A stretch of 64,000 nt of DNA from SZUA-320 sp963707875. GTDB taxonomy: Bacteria; Gemmatimonadota; Gemmatimonadetes; Gemmatimonadales; GWC2-71-9. The notes beneath the pieces are model-generated. The model was not told where the DNA came from and ran no database searches. It worked only from the letters and a program-made list of their open reading frames with translations. Positions 50,073-59,584 of the stretch are shown here, piece by piece. Location of the stretch: assembly GCA_963707875.1 (NCBI GenBank), contig CAVPRU010000001.1, positions 744,001-808,000 of the forward strand, written 5' to 3'. The first letter of the stretch is position 1. Each line of letters starts with the position of its first letter. The translations under genes were made by a program, and so were the position numbers.

Positions 50073-51380
50073 CTAGGACCCCCGGTTGCCCCGCCGGGAC
50101 CGGGTCGGGCGTGAAGCCTGCGGGCTCGGCGGCCTCGCCGAGATCATGGCCCGCCGATCGGCGTTGATCTTGGCTCGGGCCCGGTCTTCCGCCTTCTTGG
50201 CGCGGATCGCCTTGATCCGCTCCGCCAGCGGCACCTCGAGCTGCCCCTCCGCCTTCGCCTTGTAGTCGAAGTCCGGGACCGTCACCCGTGGGATCTGCTT
50301 CCCGACGGCCCGCTCAATCGCCCGTAGTTCACCCTCTTCCTCCCGCGATACGAAGGTGAATGCCTCACCGGTGGCCTCGGCACGCGCCGTCCGGCCCACC
50401 CGATGGATGTAGTCCTCCGGCACCGCCGGTACATCGAAGTTGACGACATGGCTCAGGGCCTCGACGTCAATCCCGCGCGCCGCGATATCGGTGGCCACCA
50501 GCACCCGGAACTTGCCCGACTTGAAGCCGGCGAGGGCCGCGGTGCGCTGAGGCTGGGACCGGTTGCCGTGAATTCGCTCGGCCGCTATCCCCGCCTTGAC
50601 GAGGGATTTCGTGAGCCGATCGGCGCGGTGCTTGGTGCGGGTAAAGACCAGCGCCTCGTTCAGATCGCCTCGCTGGAGGAGCGCCACCAGCAGGTTCGAC
50701 TTGAGCTCCTGGGGAACCGGGTACACCGCCTGGGTGATCCCCGTCGCGGGTGCGGCCTGACGCTGCAGCTGGACCCGCACCGGCGACTTGAGCAGATCGC
50801 GGGTCAGGGAAACGATCTCCGACGGCATCGTGGCGCTGAAGAACAGCGTCTGACGCTTGGCCGGGAGCCGTCGGATGATCCGCTTCACATCCGGAAGGAA
50901 GCCCATGTCGAGCATCCGGTCCGCCTCGTCGAGTACGAAGTGTTCGATGGCATCGAGCTTGGCGTAGTCGTACTGCAGATGGTCCAGCAGCCGACCCGGC
51001 GTGGCGATGAGGAAGTCCACCTTCCGGCGGAAGGCGGCCTCCTGGGGGCCCATCCCGACGCCACCGAAAATCGCGGCGGCGCTGATCTGGGTGTGCTTGC
51101 CAAGGTCCTGAAGGCTTTCCAGAATCTGGGCGGCCAGCTCCCGGGTCGGGGTCAGGATCAGGGCCCGGGTTCCGCGCCGCGGGTTGCTGAGCAGCTGATG
51201 CATGATCGGAAGCAGAAACGCGGCCGTCTTGCCGCTGCCGGTGACGGCAGAGGCCAGAACGTCCTGGCCGGCGAGTCCGGGCGGGATCGCTTCCGTCTGA
51301 ATGGGAGTGGGGCGGGTGAAGCCGAGGTCTTCGATACCGCGGTGAAGACTCGGGTGAAGCTGGAGACTGCTGAAAGCCAC
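50073..51380 (-). CDS. rhlE: RhlE-type DEAD-box RNA helicase
   Basis: 435 residues from GTG 51380: AGGA lies six bases upstream and the resulting N-terminus (VAFSSLQLHPSLHRGIEDLGF) matches the usual RhlE start. Motifs in order: Q motif (FTRPTPIQTEAIPPGL), AVTGSGKT, PTRELAAQ, GGVG, TPGRLLDHL, VLDEADRMLDMGF, SAT, then VFTRTKHRADRL, ATDIAARGIDVE and HRVGRTARAEATGE. The C-terminal tail is Arg/Lys-rich (RARAKINADRRAM, RPTRSRRGNRGS) for RNA contact. Likely role in ribosome assembly or RNA turnover. The product name is a family-level call. Confidence 0.93.
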   Translation of the reverse strand: MAFSSLQLHPSLHRGIEDLGFTRPTPIQTEAIPPGLAGQDVLASAVTGSGKTAAFLLPIMHQLLSNPRRGTRALILTPTRELAAQILESLQDLGKHTQISAAAIFGGVGMGPQEAAFRRKVDFLIATPGRLLDHLQYDYAKLDAIEHFVLDEADRMLDMGFLPDVKRIIRRLPAKRQTLFFSATMPSEIVSLTRDLLKSPVRVQLQRQAAPATGITQAVYPVPQELKSNLLVALLQRGDLNEALVFTRTKHRADRLTKSLVKAGIAAERIHGNRSQPQRTAALAGFKSGKFRVLVATDIAARGIDVEALSHVVNFDVPAVPEDYIHRVGRTARAEATGEAFTFVSREEEGELRAIERAVGKQIPRVTVPDFDYKAKAEGQLEVPLAERIKAIRAKKAEDRARAKINADRRAMISARPPSPQASRPTRSRRGNRGS

Positions 51381-51559
51381 AATGTTCCTGTCGTTGGGCA
51401 CAGCCTGCCGACAATCAGCCGGATGGCCGTACTGGTTATTGCGCACGAATTGTTGAGGGAGTTTGGCGAAACCGCCGAGTGCGCTGGGGCGGTACGGGTC
51501 GAAAGCCCATGCCCCGACGTGGATCAATCTAGCGGGTCAGCCCCCCGGATGCCAACTGA

Positions 51560-51578
51560 CGAGGCTGGCGGCGCCTCG
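51560..51578 (-). terminator. weak hairpin after the YbaK-like gene
   Basis: CGAGGC / GCCTCG six-base stem with a seven-base loop, five bases beyond the stop codon of the editing-protein gene. No T tract. Confidence 0.35.
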
Positions 51579-51582
51579 CCGC

Positions 51583-52086
51583 TCACAGCCTGCGGGTCGG
51601 TACTTCTACCACCCGGGGTGGGTGGCCCGTCACTGCCAGAAATCGCTCGATCCCGGTCCGCCCCACGACCAGAGTGGCGGTGTTGATCAGCGGGTGGCAG
51701 CGCCAGTGAGGCTCGGCCCAGACCGTCCGATCCACCACCACCTCCACCGCGTGGCCCGGGTCATTCACCAGCCCGAACACGGTCACCGCCCCCGGCGTGA
51801 GGCCGAGGTGGCGGGCCAGCCGCTCGGGAGAACCCAGGGTGAGTCGATCGGCCCCGATCACCGGAGCCAACGCCCTCAGGTCGACCGTCCGTTCGCATGA
51901 GGTGATCACCAGCCAGTGACGTCGGCCCTTGCCGTCCCGAAGAAACAGGTTCTTGGTCTGCACCCCGTCGGCCTCGGCCGGCACTTCACGGGTGGCCTCA
52001 TCGCAGGTGTAGACCGCGGAGTGATCGAACCGGCGATACCAGATCCGGTGCTGATCGAGCAGGGCACAGAGGCCGCCGGCATCCAT
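51583..52086 (-). CDS. YbaK/ProX-type aminoacyl-tRNA editing protein
   Basis: 167 residues from ATG 52086 with GAGG five bases upstream; upstream in-frame sequence is the shadow of the membrane protein gene. The free-standing INS/YbaK fold is recognised from WYRRFDHSAVYTCDEATREVPAEADGVQTKNLFLRD (in parts), HWLVITSCERTVDLRAL, VFGLVNDPGHAVEVVVDR and WAEPHWRCHPLINTATLVV. It most resembles PrdX/ProXp-ala, which removes Ala wrongly loaded on tRNA-Pro. The conserved Lys (QTKNLFL) of the editing site is present. Lies 19 bases behind the DUF2207 gene. Confidence 0.9.
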   Translation of the reverse strand: MDAGGLCALLDQHRIWYRRFDHSAVYTCDEATREVPAEADGVQTKNLFLRDGKGRRHWLVITSCERTVDLRALAPVIGADRLTLGSPERLARHLGLTPGAVTVFGLVNDPGHAVEVVVDRTVWAEPHWRCHPLINTATLVVGRTGIERFLAVTGHPPRVVEVPTRRL

Positions 52087-52105
52087 CGGGGCCTCGCCCT
52101 TCGGG

Positions 52106-53842
52106 TCAGAACCCTCCACCGCCACCACCACCTCCTCCTCCCCCCGACGACCCGCCACCGCTGAACCCCGACCCGCCCGAACTGCGAGGCGAGGAGGACA
52201 TGGTGCTCCCCACCTTGGTGGAGAGCGCCCCGAGCCGACTGGTGAAGGCGGGGGCGTTGAACGAGGTGAAGTGCGTCCCGACGTACCACCGAGGCGGCTC
52301 CAGGTACATGCCATCGAAGGCCTTGGCCCACTTCTTCTCGACGCCGAAGACCATGGCAAACGGCAGGAACCGCTCGAACATCTCCGGGGTGAGCTTGGCC
52401 TGGGTGTAGCGTTCCCTCTCGACCCGACCGAGGAATTCTTCGAAGCCGAGCAGCTGCTCCCGGGCCCGGGCACCCTTGACCGTCCGGGCCGGCATGACGA
52501 CCCCGAACGCCACCCCGATCAACCCGACCAGGACCCCGGCCACGATGAACGGAACGGGGGTAAGCAACAGCCAACGGGCCAGGATCGAGCCCCCGACCCC
52601 GACGACGGCCCCGAATCCGATCCCGACCGCGACCCAGGTGGCCTGCACCTTGTCAGGCCGCGACCCGTAGTAGCCGGCCTGGACCAGCCGGTCGAGGATG
52701 TCGGCCTTGATCTGCGGGAGGTGGGTGTAGAACTCGTTCTCGAGGTCCGACAGTGCGACCTCCAGCTTGCCCCCTTCGAACACCCCGTCCAGCACCCGCT
52801 GCTCATGGCTCGGCAGCGGCCGGCCTCGCGGTTCAGGCTCCCGGACAAAGGCAAACTCCTCCTCGGTCCACAGCCCCAGCAACCGTTCCTTCCGGCGTTC
52901 CTCGATCCGGAGGTGTCCCTCCACGGCCAGGTTGACCAGGGTGGCGGTGATGTCGCGCATGTCGGCCGAGTTGTCTACCAGGGTGCCCGCCTCGCCGGGG
53001 GTCACCCCCTCCGGCGGCTGGTAGCGAACCACCACCGGGAGCGCGTCGGGATCCCGCCCCCGGCGGCGCCACAGGGTCAGCATCGCGAAAAAGAACGGAA
53101 TCGGTAGCAGCAGAGGCCAATTGACGGCAAGGAACCCGATGACCTTGGCACTCGCTGTCGGTCGCTCAACCAGGCGGGTGGGCTCGGCCGAGCCGGGACT
53201 CCGAACCATCGGGTTCCAGCCCACGACCGCGGTCAGACCCTCGTGGAACGCCAGGGCGTGCGGCATCGCAATCCGTGCCGTCGGACCGTCGGTCACCACC
53301 GTGGCCTCCTGCGCGGTCGATCCGTAGACACCGTTGAAGGCAATCGCCCGAACCCCCTCCGCGCCGGTCGGCAGGGTGATCAGCGCAGTGACCGCCTCGA
53401 TCGGCACCTCCCACTCGTCCCCCGTGACGTTCCAGTACAACTCGTCGTGCTCGTCGAAGAACCGCAGGGCGTTGACAGCCCGATAGCTGATCACGATGGT
53501 CCGGGTCGCGTCGACGGCGCCGGGAACCCAGACCTTGAACTTCGCGTTGTGGCGCTCCCGGCTCTGGTCCACCCGAAGCGGCTGCCCGAGGTCGTCGGTC
53601 ACGCTCTTCAGATCGAGTCGGATCGTCCAGTTGAACCCCTGGGGCGTCCGATAGACCACGGGGATGGTCCGGAAGATTCCGTTCCAGGATCCGGTGAACC
53701 GGGCCGAGATCGTCTCCGTCACGTCGATGCTGGCGTCCCGATTGACCGCGATCCGGGCGTCGAAGCGCTCGATGACCAAGGTGCGCTGGGCCGCCACCGG
53801 GCCGGCCACGAGCACCAGCAGGGCCAGGAGCAGCCGCTTCAC
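52106..53842 (-). CDS. DUF2207 membrane protein
   Basis: 578 residues. Sec signal (MKRLLLALLVLVAGPVAA), then a ~200-residue periplasmic beta domain typical of DUF2207 (FDARIAVNRDASIDVTETISARF, NGIFRTIPVVYRTP, YWNVTGDEWEVPIE), one membrane segment near 240 (AVNWPLLLPIPFFFAMLTLW), a cytosolic region with PPEGVTPGEAGTLVDN, another pair of membrane segments near 400-440, and a Ser/Gly tail ending in a run of Gly. The layout is the family's usual one. Its ATG overlaps the LemA stop (ATGA), the known pairing. Function unestablished. Confidence 0.92.
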   Translation of the reverse strand: MKRLLLALLVLVAGPVAAQRTLVIERFDARIAVNRDASIDVTETISARFTGSWNGIFRTIPVVYRTPQGFNWTIRLDLKSVTDDLGQPLRVDQSRERHNAKFKVWVPGAVDATRTIVISYRAVNALRFFDEHDELYWNVTGDEWEVPIEAVTALITLPTGAEGVRAIAFNGVYGSTAQEATVVTDGPTARIAMPHALAFHEGLTAVVGWNPMVRSPGSAEPTRLVERPTASAKVIGFLAVNWPLLLPIPFFFAMLTLWRRRGRDPDALPVVVRYQPPEGVTPGEAGTLVDNSADMRDITATLVNLAVEGHLRIEERRKERLLGLWTEEEFAFVREPEPRGRPLPSHEQRVLDGVFEGGKLEVALSDLENEFYTHLPQIKADILDRLVQAGYYGSRPDKVQATWVAVGIGFGAVVGVGGSILARWLLLTPVPFIVAGVLVGLIGVAFGVVMPARTVKGARAREQLLGFEEFLGRVERERYTQAKLTPEMFERFLPFAMVFGVEKKWAKAFDGMYLEPPRWYVGTHFTSFNAPAFTSRLGALSTKVGSTMSSSPRSSGGSGFSGGGSSGGGGGGGGGGGF

Positions 53843-54399
53843 GGCCGTCGCTCCACCTCGACCGTGGGGACGGCACTCTCCCCGGGGTCGGCCAAGCCAA
53901 AGAACTCGCGGGGGGTAAACCCCATCGCCCCGGCCAGGAGGTTCGAGGGAAACTGGGCGATCCTGGTATTGAGGTCGCGGATCACGGCGTTGTAGAACCG
54001 GCGCGCATCCTGGATGTGGTCCTCGATCTCGGTCAGGGCGCCCTGCAATTCGAGGAAGCTCTCCTGGGCCTTGAGGTCGGGATAAGCCTCAGCCAGGGCC
54101 AGAAGCCCCCGGACCTGGGTGGCGAGGGTTCCTTCCGCGAGACCGCTGGCCCGGGGGCCGGTGGCCGTCATGGCCCGACCCCGAGCCTCCACCACCGACT
54201 CGAGGGTGCCCCGCTCATAGTCCGCCGTCCCCTTCACCACGGCGACCAGGCTCGGAATCAGGTCATGGCGGCGCTTGAGCTGGACGTCGATATCGGCCCA
54301 GGCGTTGTCGGCCAGCAGCCGGAGCCGGGCCAGCGCGTTGTAGGTCAGGATGACGAACCCCATCACCCCGACGGTGCCCAGAAGGAGGGTCAGACCCAT
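53839..54399 (-). CDS. lemA: LemA family protein
   Basis: 186 residues from ATG 54399, chosen because it puts the N-terminal membrane segment (GLTLLLGTVGVMGFVILTY) first; no ribosome site is seen, and longer starts are less likely. LemA hallmarks: YNALARLRLLADNAWADIDVQLKRRHDLIPSLV, RFYNAVIRDLNTRIAQFPSN (in parts) and FFGLADPGESAVP. One N-terminal anchor with a long helical bundle outside. Coupled by ATGA to the DUF2207 gene. The gene is divergent from the small hypothetical at 54580, and the pair is found in many bacteria with unknown role. Confidence 0.9.
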   Translation of the reverse strand: MGLTLLLGTVGVMGFVILTYNALARLRLLADNAWADIDVQLKRRHDLIPSLVAVVKGTADYERGTLESVVEARGRAMTATGPRASGLAEGTLATQVRGLLALAEAYPDLKAQESFLELQGALTEIEDHIQDARRFYNAVIRDLNTRIAQFPSNLLAGAMGFTPREFFGLADPGESAVPTVEVERRP

Positions 54400-54579
54400 G
54401 GCTGGGCGAGTGGCCTGGCGGCAAGCCAAGGCAGCCGGATGGTGACAATGGTCGGGGGCATGGCAGGTCCTTGGAAGGTACTGTGCGAAGCCAACAGAGG
54501 CCAAACCAGTTAGATTTCAAGGGTCAGCCTTGGGAGCCCTCCGCCCGACGGGGCACGCTCCCGGTCTCCCCTCTCTGAA

Positions 54580-54870
54580 ATGAGCGCTCGGATGGCGGGT
54601 TACAAGACCGATCAGTGCCGGATTGCCTATCGCGGCAAGGAATTCCACTTCGTCTCCTACGAGGGTCAGGGGGCCAACCCCGCCAAGGGAGTGGTCGAGA
54701 CCCCGGCCATGTGGTACCTGATGCGGGCCGGCCACCGTCACGAGGTCATGCCTCAGGTGACGGGGCAGGAAGAGACCGAGCGAGAGCGTCAGTTCGGAGA
54801 ATGGCTCGAGAGCTTCGTGTTCGACCCGCCACTGGACACCGAGGACGCACCCACTCGCCGCTCGGCCTGA
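54580..54870 (+). CDS. small hypothetical cytosolic protein
   Basis: 96 residues, not recognised; ATG 54592 is an alternative. No signal peptide or membrane segment. Folded-looking core: KTDQCRIAYRGKEFHFVSYEGQGAN and MWYLMRAGHRHEVMP, then an acidic tail. TAGATT at 54511-54516 may be its -10, giving a leader of about 58 nt. A strong hairpin follows at 54884-54915, supporting a complete single-gene transcript. Confidence 0.65.
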   Translation: MSARMAGYKTDQCRIAYRGKEFHFVSYEGQGANPAKGVVETPAMWYLMRAGHRHEVMPQVTGQEETERERQFGEWLESFVFDPPLDTEDAPTRRSA

Positions 54871-54883
54871 CCGGTTGACGGGC

Positions 54884-54915
54884 GGCCCGCCGGCGGAGGG
54901 ATCCGCCGGCGGGCC
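54884..54915 (+). terminator. strong hairpin terminator
   Basis: Perfect 14-bp stem (GGCCCGCCGGCGGA / TCCGCCGGCGGGCC) with a four-base loop, 13 bases after the stop codon of the 96-residue gene. No T tract, but the stem is the strongest in the window. Confidence 0.65.
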
Positions 54916-55107
54916 ACCCGGACCCAGGAGGTGCCAGCTCCTGCGTGTTCAGATTCCTTCCAAGAACCGTCTCCCAGACCGGAGAGCCCCTACTCCCCGA
55001 GCCCAACGCCGACTGGCCGGGTTCGGAATGGAGGCTACGTTAGGGCATGGACGGTGATCGAAGCTACCACGTCCGAGAGTTGAACCATTCGACCAGGACC
55101 TGACCTC

Positions 55108-55689
55108 GTGAGGGCTCTCCTGCTCATCCTGACGGCCACGCTGCTGAGCCTGGGGATTTCCCGGCCGGCTTCCGCCCAGCCGACTCCCCAGCCCGACAGT
55201 ACCCTCGTCGCGTTGTCCCGTCTGGTTGGTCTCTGGGGTCCGGCCCCCAGCGGCCCGCGTCGGCCTGACCAGCCGATCGTCCATGATTACAGCTGGACCG
55301 TGGGAGGCAAGGCCCTGCGCATTCGGGAAGGCTATCGCCTCGGTCAGCCCGAGGGAGCTGAACTCGACGGCCTGGTCTTCTGGAACCCGGCGACCGAGCA
55401 GATCCAGTTCGTCGCCGTCGCAGGACGAGGCCCCGGGCAGGGCCGGTACTTCGAGGGAGAGTACCACATTCTGGCCGACAGTACGGTGGAGCGGGTGTAC
55501 GACGTGTTCTACCGGACGCTGGCAGATACGCCGGGCGAGCAGTTGGGCGGGGCCAGACGCCGCTATCGGGAGATCTACCGCTGGGTCACCCCCGACAGCG
55601 TTCACGCTTCGCTGGACTGGTGGCGGGCCGGGCGCTGGCAGCCCTTCGGTCCCGGCAGTTACACCGTGGTCAGAGTCCCGGCCCCCTGA
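55108..55689 (+). CDS. secreted protein of unknown function
   Basis: 193 residues from GTG 55108, AGGA about nine bases upstream. Sec signal (MRALLLILTATLLSLGISRPASA). The mature ~165 residues look beta-rich: LVGLWGPAPSGPRRPD, HDYSWTVGGKALRIREGYRLG, GLVFWNPATEQIQFVAVAGRG, YFEGEYHILADSTVERVYDV and HASLDWWRAGRWQP. This pattern resembles lipocalin-like/DUF1579-type domains but I cannot assign the family with confidence. It is four bases ahead of the alpha/beta hydrolase gene, so co-transcription is likely. Confidence 0.75.
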   Translation: MRALLLILTATLLSLGISRPASAQPTPQPDSTLVALSRLVGLWGPAPSGPRRPDQPIVHDYSWTVGGKALRIREGYRLGQPEGAELDGLVFWNPATEQIQFVAVAGRGPGQGRYFEGEYHILADSTVERVYDVFYRTLADTPGEQLGGARRRYREIYRWVTPDSVHASLDWWRAGRWQPFGPGSYTVVRVPAP

Positions 55690-55693
55690 GTCG

Positions 55694-56656
55694 ATGAGGC
55701 GCTCAGGCTGGCTGGCAACCGGACTTGCGGGGGTACTCGTGGCCCTGGCCGGATACCTTGTCTCACAGAACCCGGAAGAGCTCGACCTCGACGCCGCGGC
55801 CCGTGACGCGGCCGGCGGGCAGTACGTCACCCTCTCCGGGGGCATCACCCACTACGACATCGCTGGACCGGCCGATGGCCCCCCCGTCGTCCTGGTGCCC
55901 GGCTTCTCGGTCCCCTTCTACATCTGGGACTCCACGGTCGCAAGCCTGACCGGCGCCGGGTATCGGGTGCTTCGGTACGACCTGTTCGGGCGAGGGTGGT
56001 CGGATCGACCGGACCTCAGCTACGATGCGGATCTCTTCGACCTCCAGCTCGCCGAGCTGATCGAGGCGGTGGGATTCAGGGGACCGGTTCACCTGATGGG
56101 GCTGTCATTCGGGGGATACCTGACGGGGACCTTCGCGGGTCGACACCCTGACCGGGTCCAGTCCCTCACGCTGGTGGATCCAATGGCCAGCGACCTCGGT
56201 CGCCCTCCGTGGTTCTTCCGGCTCCCGGTCCTCGGGTCGATAGTCTGGCAGGCGCTCGTGGTGCCGGGGATGGCTGAGGGGCAGCTGGAGGATTTCCTGG
56301 AGCCCGAAAACTGGCCCGACTGGCCCGACCGCTATCGGACCCAGATGCGGTATCGGGGGTTCGGGCGGGCCCTCCGCTCGAGCATCATGGCCAGCTCCGG
56401 CGTGAGCATGGACTCGGTCTATGCCACGGTCGGACGCCAGGGCTTCCCGGTTCAGCTCCTCTGGGGGGAGGAAGATCAGACGGTCCCGATCGCGCTCAGC
56501 GAGGGAGTGCGTCGAGCCATCCCCCGCATCCGGTATCATCCGATCCCGCGGGCAGGGCACCTGCCCCACATGGAGCGGACTGACCTGGTGAATCCGATCC
56601 TGCTCGATTTCCTTCACACCGCGGACTCAGCGGCAGGCACCGCCGATCGGCCCTGA
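55694..56656 (+). CDS. alpha/beta hydrolase, membrane-anchored
   Basis: 320 residues from ATG 55694, four bases after the preceding stop. An N-terminal hydrophobic segment (GWLATGLAGVLVALAGYLVS) probably anchors it. Alpha/beta-hydrolase core: oxyanion region VVLVPGFSVPFYIWDS, nucleophile elbow GLSFGGYL (Ser), DQT in LWGEEDQTVP (Asp) and AGHLPHME (His), so the triad is complete. The lid region is short and Trp-rich (EPENWPDWPDRYR). Substrate is likely an ester; unknown. Forms a probable operon with the secreted protein gene upstream. Confidence 0.88.
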   Translation: MRRSGWLATGLAGVLVALAGYLVSQNPEELDLDAAARDAAGGQYVTLSGGITHYDIAGPADGPPVVLVPGFSVPFYIWDSTVASLTGAGYRVLRYDLFGRGWSDRPDLSYDADLFDLQLAELIEAVGFRGPVHLMGLSFGGYLTGTFAGRHPDRVQSLTLVDPMASDLGRPPWFFRLPVLGSIVWQALVVPGMAEGQLEDFLEPENWPDWPDRYRTQMRYRGFGRALRSSIMASSGVSMDSVYATVGRQGFPVQLLWGEEDQTVPIALSEGVRRAIPRIRYHPIPRAGHLPHMERTDLVNPILLDFLHTADSAAGTADRP

Positions 56657-56707
56657 GTTACTGGACCCGAACGAGGGGACCGGGGTGTCCCCTGGAGGGA
56701 TTCCACG

Positions 56708-57181
56708 ATGTCGTTGCGGCTCACTTCCCCGGCCTTCACCCATGGCCAGCCGATCCCGAGAGAGCACACCTGTGAGGGAGAGGATGCCTCGCCGCCCCTG
56801 GCATGGGACGGTGTCCCTGCCGGCACCCGGAGCCTGGTGCTCATCGTGGATGACCCGGATGCCCCCGACCCCGCTGCGCCGAAACTGACCTGGGTTCACT
56901 GGGTGCTCTACAACCTGCCACCTCGCCCTGGCTCAATCCCCCGCGGGGTGTCGTCGGCTGAACTGCCCCCGGAGACCAGGGGCGGTCTGAACGACTGGCA
57001 GCGGACCGGATATGGCGGGCCCTGCCCGCCGATCGGTCGGCACCGGTACTTTCATAAGCTGTACGCCCTCGACGTTCAGCTCCCCGACCTCGGCGCCCCG
57101 ACCAAGGGACTGGTTGAACGGGCGATGGCCGGCCACATCCTGGAGAGCACCGAACTGACGGGAACCTATCAGCGAGGCTGA
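56708..57181 (+). CDS. YbhB/YbcL-type phosphatidylethanolamine-binding protein
   Basis: 157 residues with GGAGG nine bases before the ATG. PEBP (Raf kinase inhibitor-like) fold: LRLTSPAFTHGQPIPREHTCEGED, SLVLIVDDPDAPDP (anion-binding DPDAP loop), WVHWVLYNLPP and GYGGPCPPIGRHRYFHKLYAL with the GxCPPxGxHRY signature. Cytosolic; bacterial members bind a phosphate-type ligand, and their role is unclear. The last 13 bases overlap the convergent S9 peptidase gene. Confidence 0.95.
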   Translation: MSLRLTSPAFTHGQPIPREHTCEGEDASPPLAWDGVPAGTRSLVLIVDDPDAPDPAAPKLTWVHWVLYNLPPRPGSIPRGVSSAELPPETRGGLNDWQRTGYGGPCPPIGRHRYFHKLYALDVQLPDLGAPTKGLVERAMAGHILESTELTGTYQRG

Positions 57182-59400
57182 GGGGCCTTCCCTTCCACGG
57201 TCTTGATCAGTTCGCTCCATTCAAACCACCCCGGCTTGCCCCGGATCCACTTCTCGAACCAGTTGAACTCGACCACCGCCTTGGTGAGTTGGTTCCGGGG
57301 ATCGGGAATCCCGTGGCTCTGGCCGGGATAGACGAACAGCTCGGTCGGGACGTTGAGCCGCTTGAGCGCCATGTGCAGTTCTTCGCTCTGGGGACGGGGC
57401 ACCCGCGGGTCGCCATCCACCACGTGGATCAGGGTCGGCGTTCTGGCGTTCTTGATGTACTTGAGCGGCGAGACCTGCCAGTAGGCGTCGTAGTTGTCGT
57501 ACGGCAGGCTCCCGCCCATGTACCACTGCCGGTTCCGTTGGACATCGCTCTGGGCATACATCGAAATCCAGTTGACGGTACCGGCACCGGAGGAGATGGC
57601 CTTGAACCGGGTGGTGTGGGTCAGGATCCAGTTGGAGTAATGGCCGCCGGCGCTCCACCCCATCGCCCCGAGGCTGTCCGGGTGCACGATGCCCCGGGCG
57701 ATCAGGTAGTCCACCCCGGTCATGATGTCCTCGAAACCGCGATCGAAATACTTGCCCACCCCGGCGGTCTCGATCCGGTGGCGCTCACCGTAGTTGGTGG
57801 ACCCCCGGTAGTTGGGCAGCAGCACGGCGTACCCCGCGCCGGCATACACCTGGGAGCCGTAGCCATCGTTGAAGCCGAGAATGTCGGCTCCGGCCGGTCC
57901 ACCGTGCATCTGGACGATCAGCGGGTACCGGCGATCGGCGGTGTGCCCGGCCGGCTTCACCAGCACCCCACCCACCATCCGACCGTCCTTCGACCGCCAG
58001 TCGACCTCCTCGACCTCTCCGAGAGCCCACTCGCGCACATCCGGGTTGGCATCGGTCAGCCGGGTCCAGCGCGCCGGATCGGCCAGATCGGCCTCGGACC
58101 GGGCCAGGTGGAGGTTGGACGGCTCATGGGGGGTCTCGTAGATGAGGAGCAGCAGGCCGGTCTCGTCGTCCCGGTTGGCCCGGACCGAGCCCCGCACGGT
58201 GGTCACCTGGTGGACGGTGTTGGTGGCGATGTCCAGCGCCAGAACCTGATTGGTGACCTTGACCCCGTCGCCGAAGTAGATCGTGCCTCCATCCGGCGAC
58301 CACCAACCCACCGAAAGGCCGCCGTCGTAGCCGCCCCCGAGCTTCTGCCACTGTCCCCCCACATCGGTGGTCCTTCGAAGGTAGAGCTTCTGGTCCCGGG
58401 AGTAGCTGAAGTCGTTGGACGCCACGAAGGCAATCCGGGAACCGTCGGGCGAGAACCGGAGGGGGCTCTCGCCCACTTCCTGGTTCTTGGTGAGTCGTTC
58501 GATCTTCCGGCTGCCGACATCAAGCAGGTACAGGTCATCATACATTCCGCTCTCGGTCACGGTGCGGGAATAGCGGTTGTTCGGAGCGCCCCGGAACCCG
58601 ACCCAGCGACCATCATCGGACAGCGTCACCCCACCCACGCTGTACTCTGACCCTTCGGTCAGCCGGTGTTCGGCCCTGGCCTCCATCTCGAAGACCCACA
58701 GATGCTGGAGCGGAAGATCCTCATTCCGGACCGCCACGTTGAATCCCTTCTCCAACCGTGTCTTCCGGTCCGTCGCCGCGGTATCCACCGACAGGAAGAA
58801 GATCCGGCCGCCGTCCTTGGACAGGCTCCACCACCCGATCGGCGTCGCGTGCTTGGTGAGCTGCACGGCGGTCGGTTCGCCCGCCTCGAGCTCGGCGGCC
58901 GGGAGGGCCCAGAGCTGCTGCTCGTCGCTCTTTCCCGCCCCGAACACCAGCCACTTGCCATCCCGGCTGAAGGCGAACTGCCCCACCCCGTTCTTGGCAT
59001 CGGTGATCCTCCGAGCCTCGCCACCGTTGGGGTGCATGAGATAGAGCTGCTGGGTGGCCGCAGCGCCGGTGCCTTCGCGGTTGGAGGAGAACACGAAGAA
59101 GCGGCCATCGGTCGACCACCGCGGATTCGTCTCGTTCTTGTCCTTGGTGAACGTGAGCTGCCGAGCCGAAGCCACGCCCTCGGCGGTTGAGACGATCCAG
59201 ACGTCGGTGAACCGGCGCGCTTCCTGCCAGTCCGGCACCGACAGCGTGTAGAGCATCGCCCCGCCGTCGGGACTCAGGGACGGGGCCCCGACCGCCCGGA
59301 GGTGCTGGGCATCGAGGAAGGTCATCGGACGGGGCTGGGCGACGAGGGTACCGGCGGCAGCGAGGGGCCACAGGGCGGCACGCAGAGCGGGGGCGAGCAT
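57169..59400 (-). CDS. secreted S9-family prolyl oligopeptidase
   Basis: 743 residues from ATG 59400; AGGAGA lies about ten bases upstream and a signal (LRAALWPLAAAGTLVAQ) follows. Residues ~30-460 are a WD40-like beta-propeller (LSPDGGAMLYTLSV, FSRDGKWLVFGAG, FSPDGSRIAFVAS). The C-terminal ~270 residues are the alpha/beta hydrolase: LIVQMHGGPAG, nucleophile in GAMGWSAGGHYSNW, Asp in HVVDGDPRVPRPQ, His in PGQSHGIPD. This is the dipeptidyl/acylaminoacyl-peptidase type, cutting short peptides in the periplasm. TACTTT near 59450 on the minus strand is a possible -10. Confidence 0.93.
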   Translation of the reverse strand: MLAPALRAALWPLAAAGTLVAQPRPMTFLDAQHLRAVGAPSLSPDGGAMLYTLSVPDWQEARRFTDVWIVSTAEGVASARQLTFTKDKNETNPRWSTDGRFFVFSSNREGTGAAATQQLYLMHPNGGEARRITDAKNGVGQFAFSRDGKWLVFGAGKSDEQQLWALPAAELEAGEPTAVQLTKHATPIGWWSLSKDGGRIFFLSVDTAATDRKTRLEKGFNVAVRNEDLPLQHLWVFEMEARAEHRLTEGSEYSVGGVTLSDDGRWVGFRGAPNNRYSRTVTESGMYDDLYLLDVGSRKIERLTKNQEVGESPLRFSPDGSRIAFVASNDFSYSRDQKLYLRRTTDVGGQWQKLGGGYDGGLSVGWWSPDGGTIYFGDGVKVTNQVLALDIATNTVHQVTTVRGSVRANRDDETGLLLLIYETPHEPSNLHLARSEADLADPARWTRLTDANPDVREWALGEVEEVDWRSKDGRMVGGVLVKPAGHTADRRYPLIVQMHGGPAGADILGFNDGYGSQVYAGAGYAVLLPNYRGSTNYGERHRIETAGVGKYFDRGFEDIMTGVDYLIARGIVHPDSLGAMGWSAGGHYSNWILTHTTRFKAISSGAGTVNWISMYAQSDVQRNRQWYMGGSLPYDNYDAYWQVSPLKYIKNARTPTLIHVVDGDPRVPRPQSEELHMALKRLNVPTELFVYPGQSHGIPDPRNQLTKAVVEFNWFEKWIRGKPGWFEWSELIKTVEGKAPQPR

Positions 59401-59584
59401 TGGCGCGGTTCTCCTGTTGGGTAGGCCCGGCAGCTTGCAGCCTGGCATCGAAAAGTACGCCCGATCCTCTCCGGCTGGAACTGCTCGCGAGGAACCGGTC
59501 GTCCACGGTGGCGTCCCGGCCAATCGGAGGGTATTGTCTCCGAGCGCAGCGACCGATATCCCCGCAATCAACAACGGAGGCAGC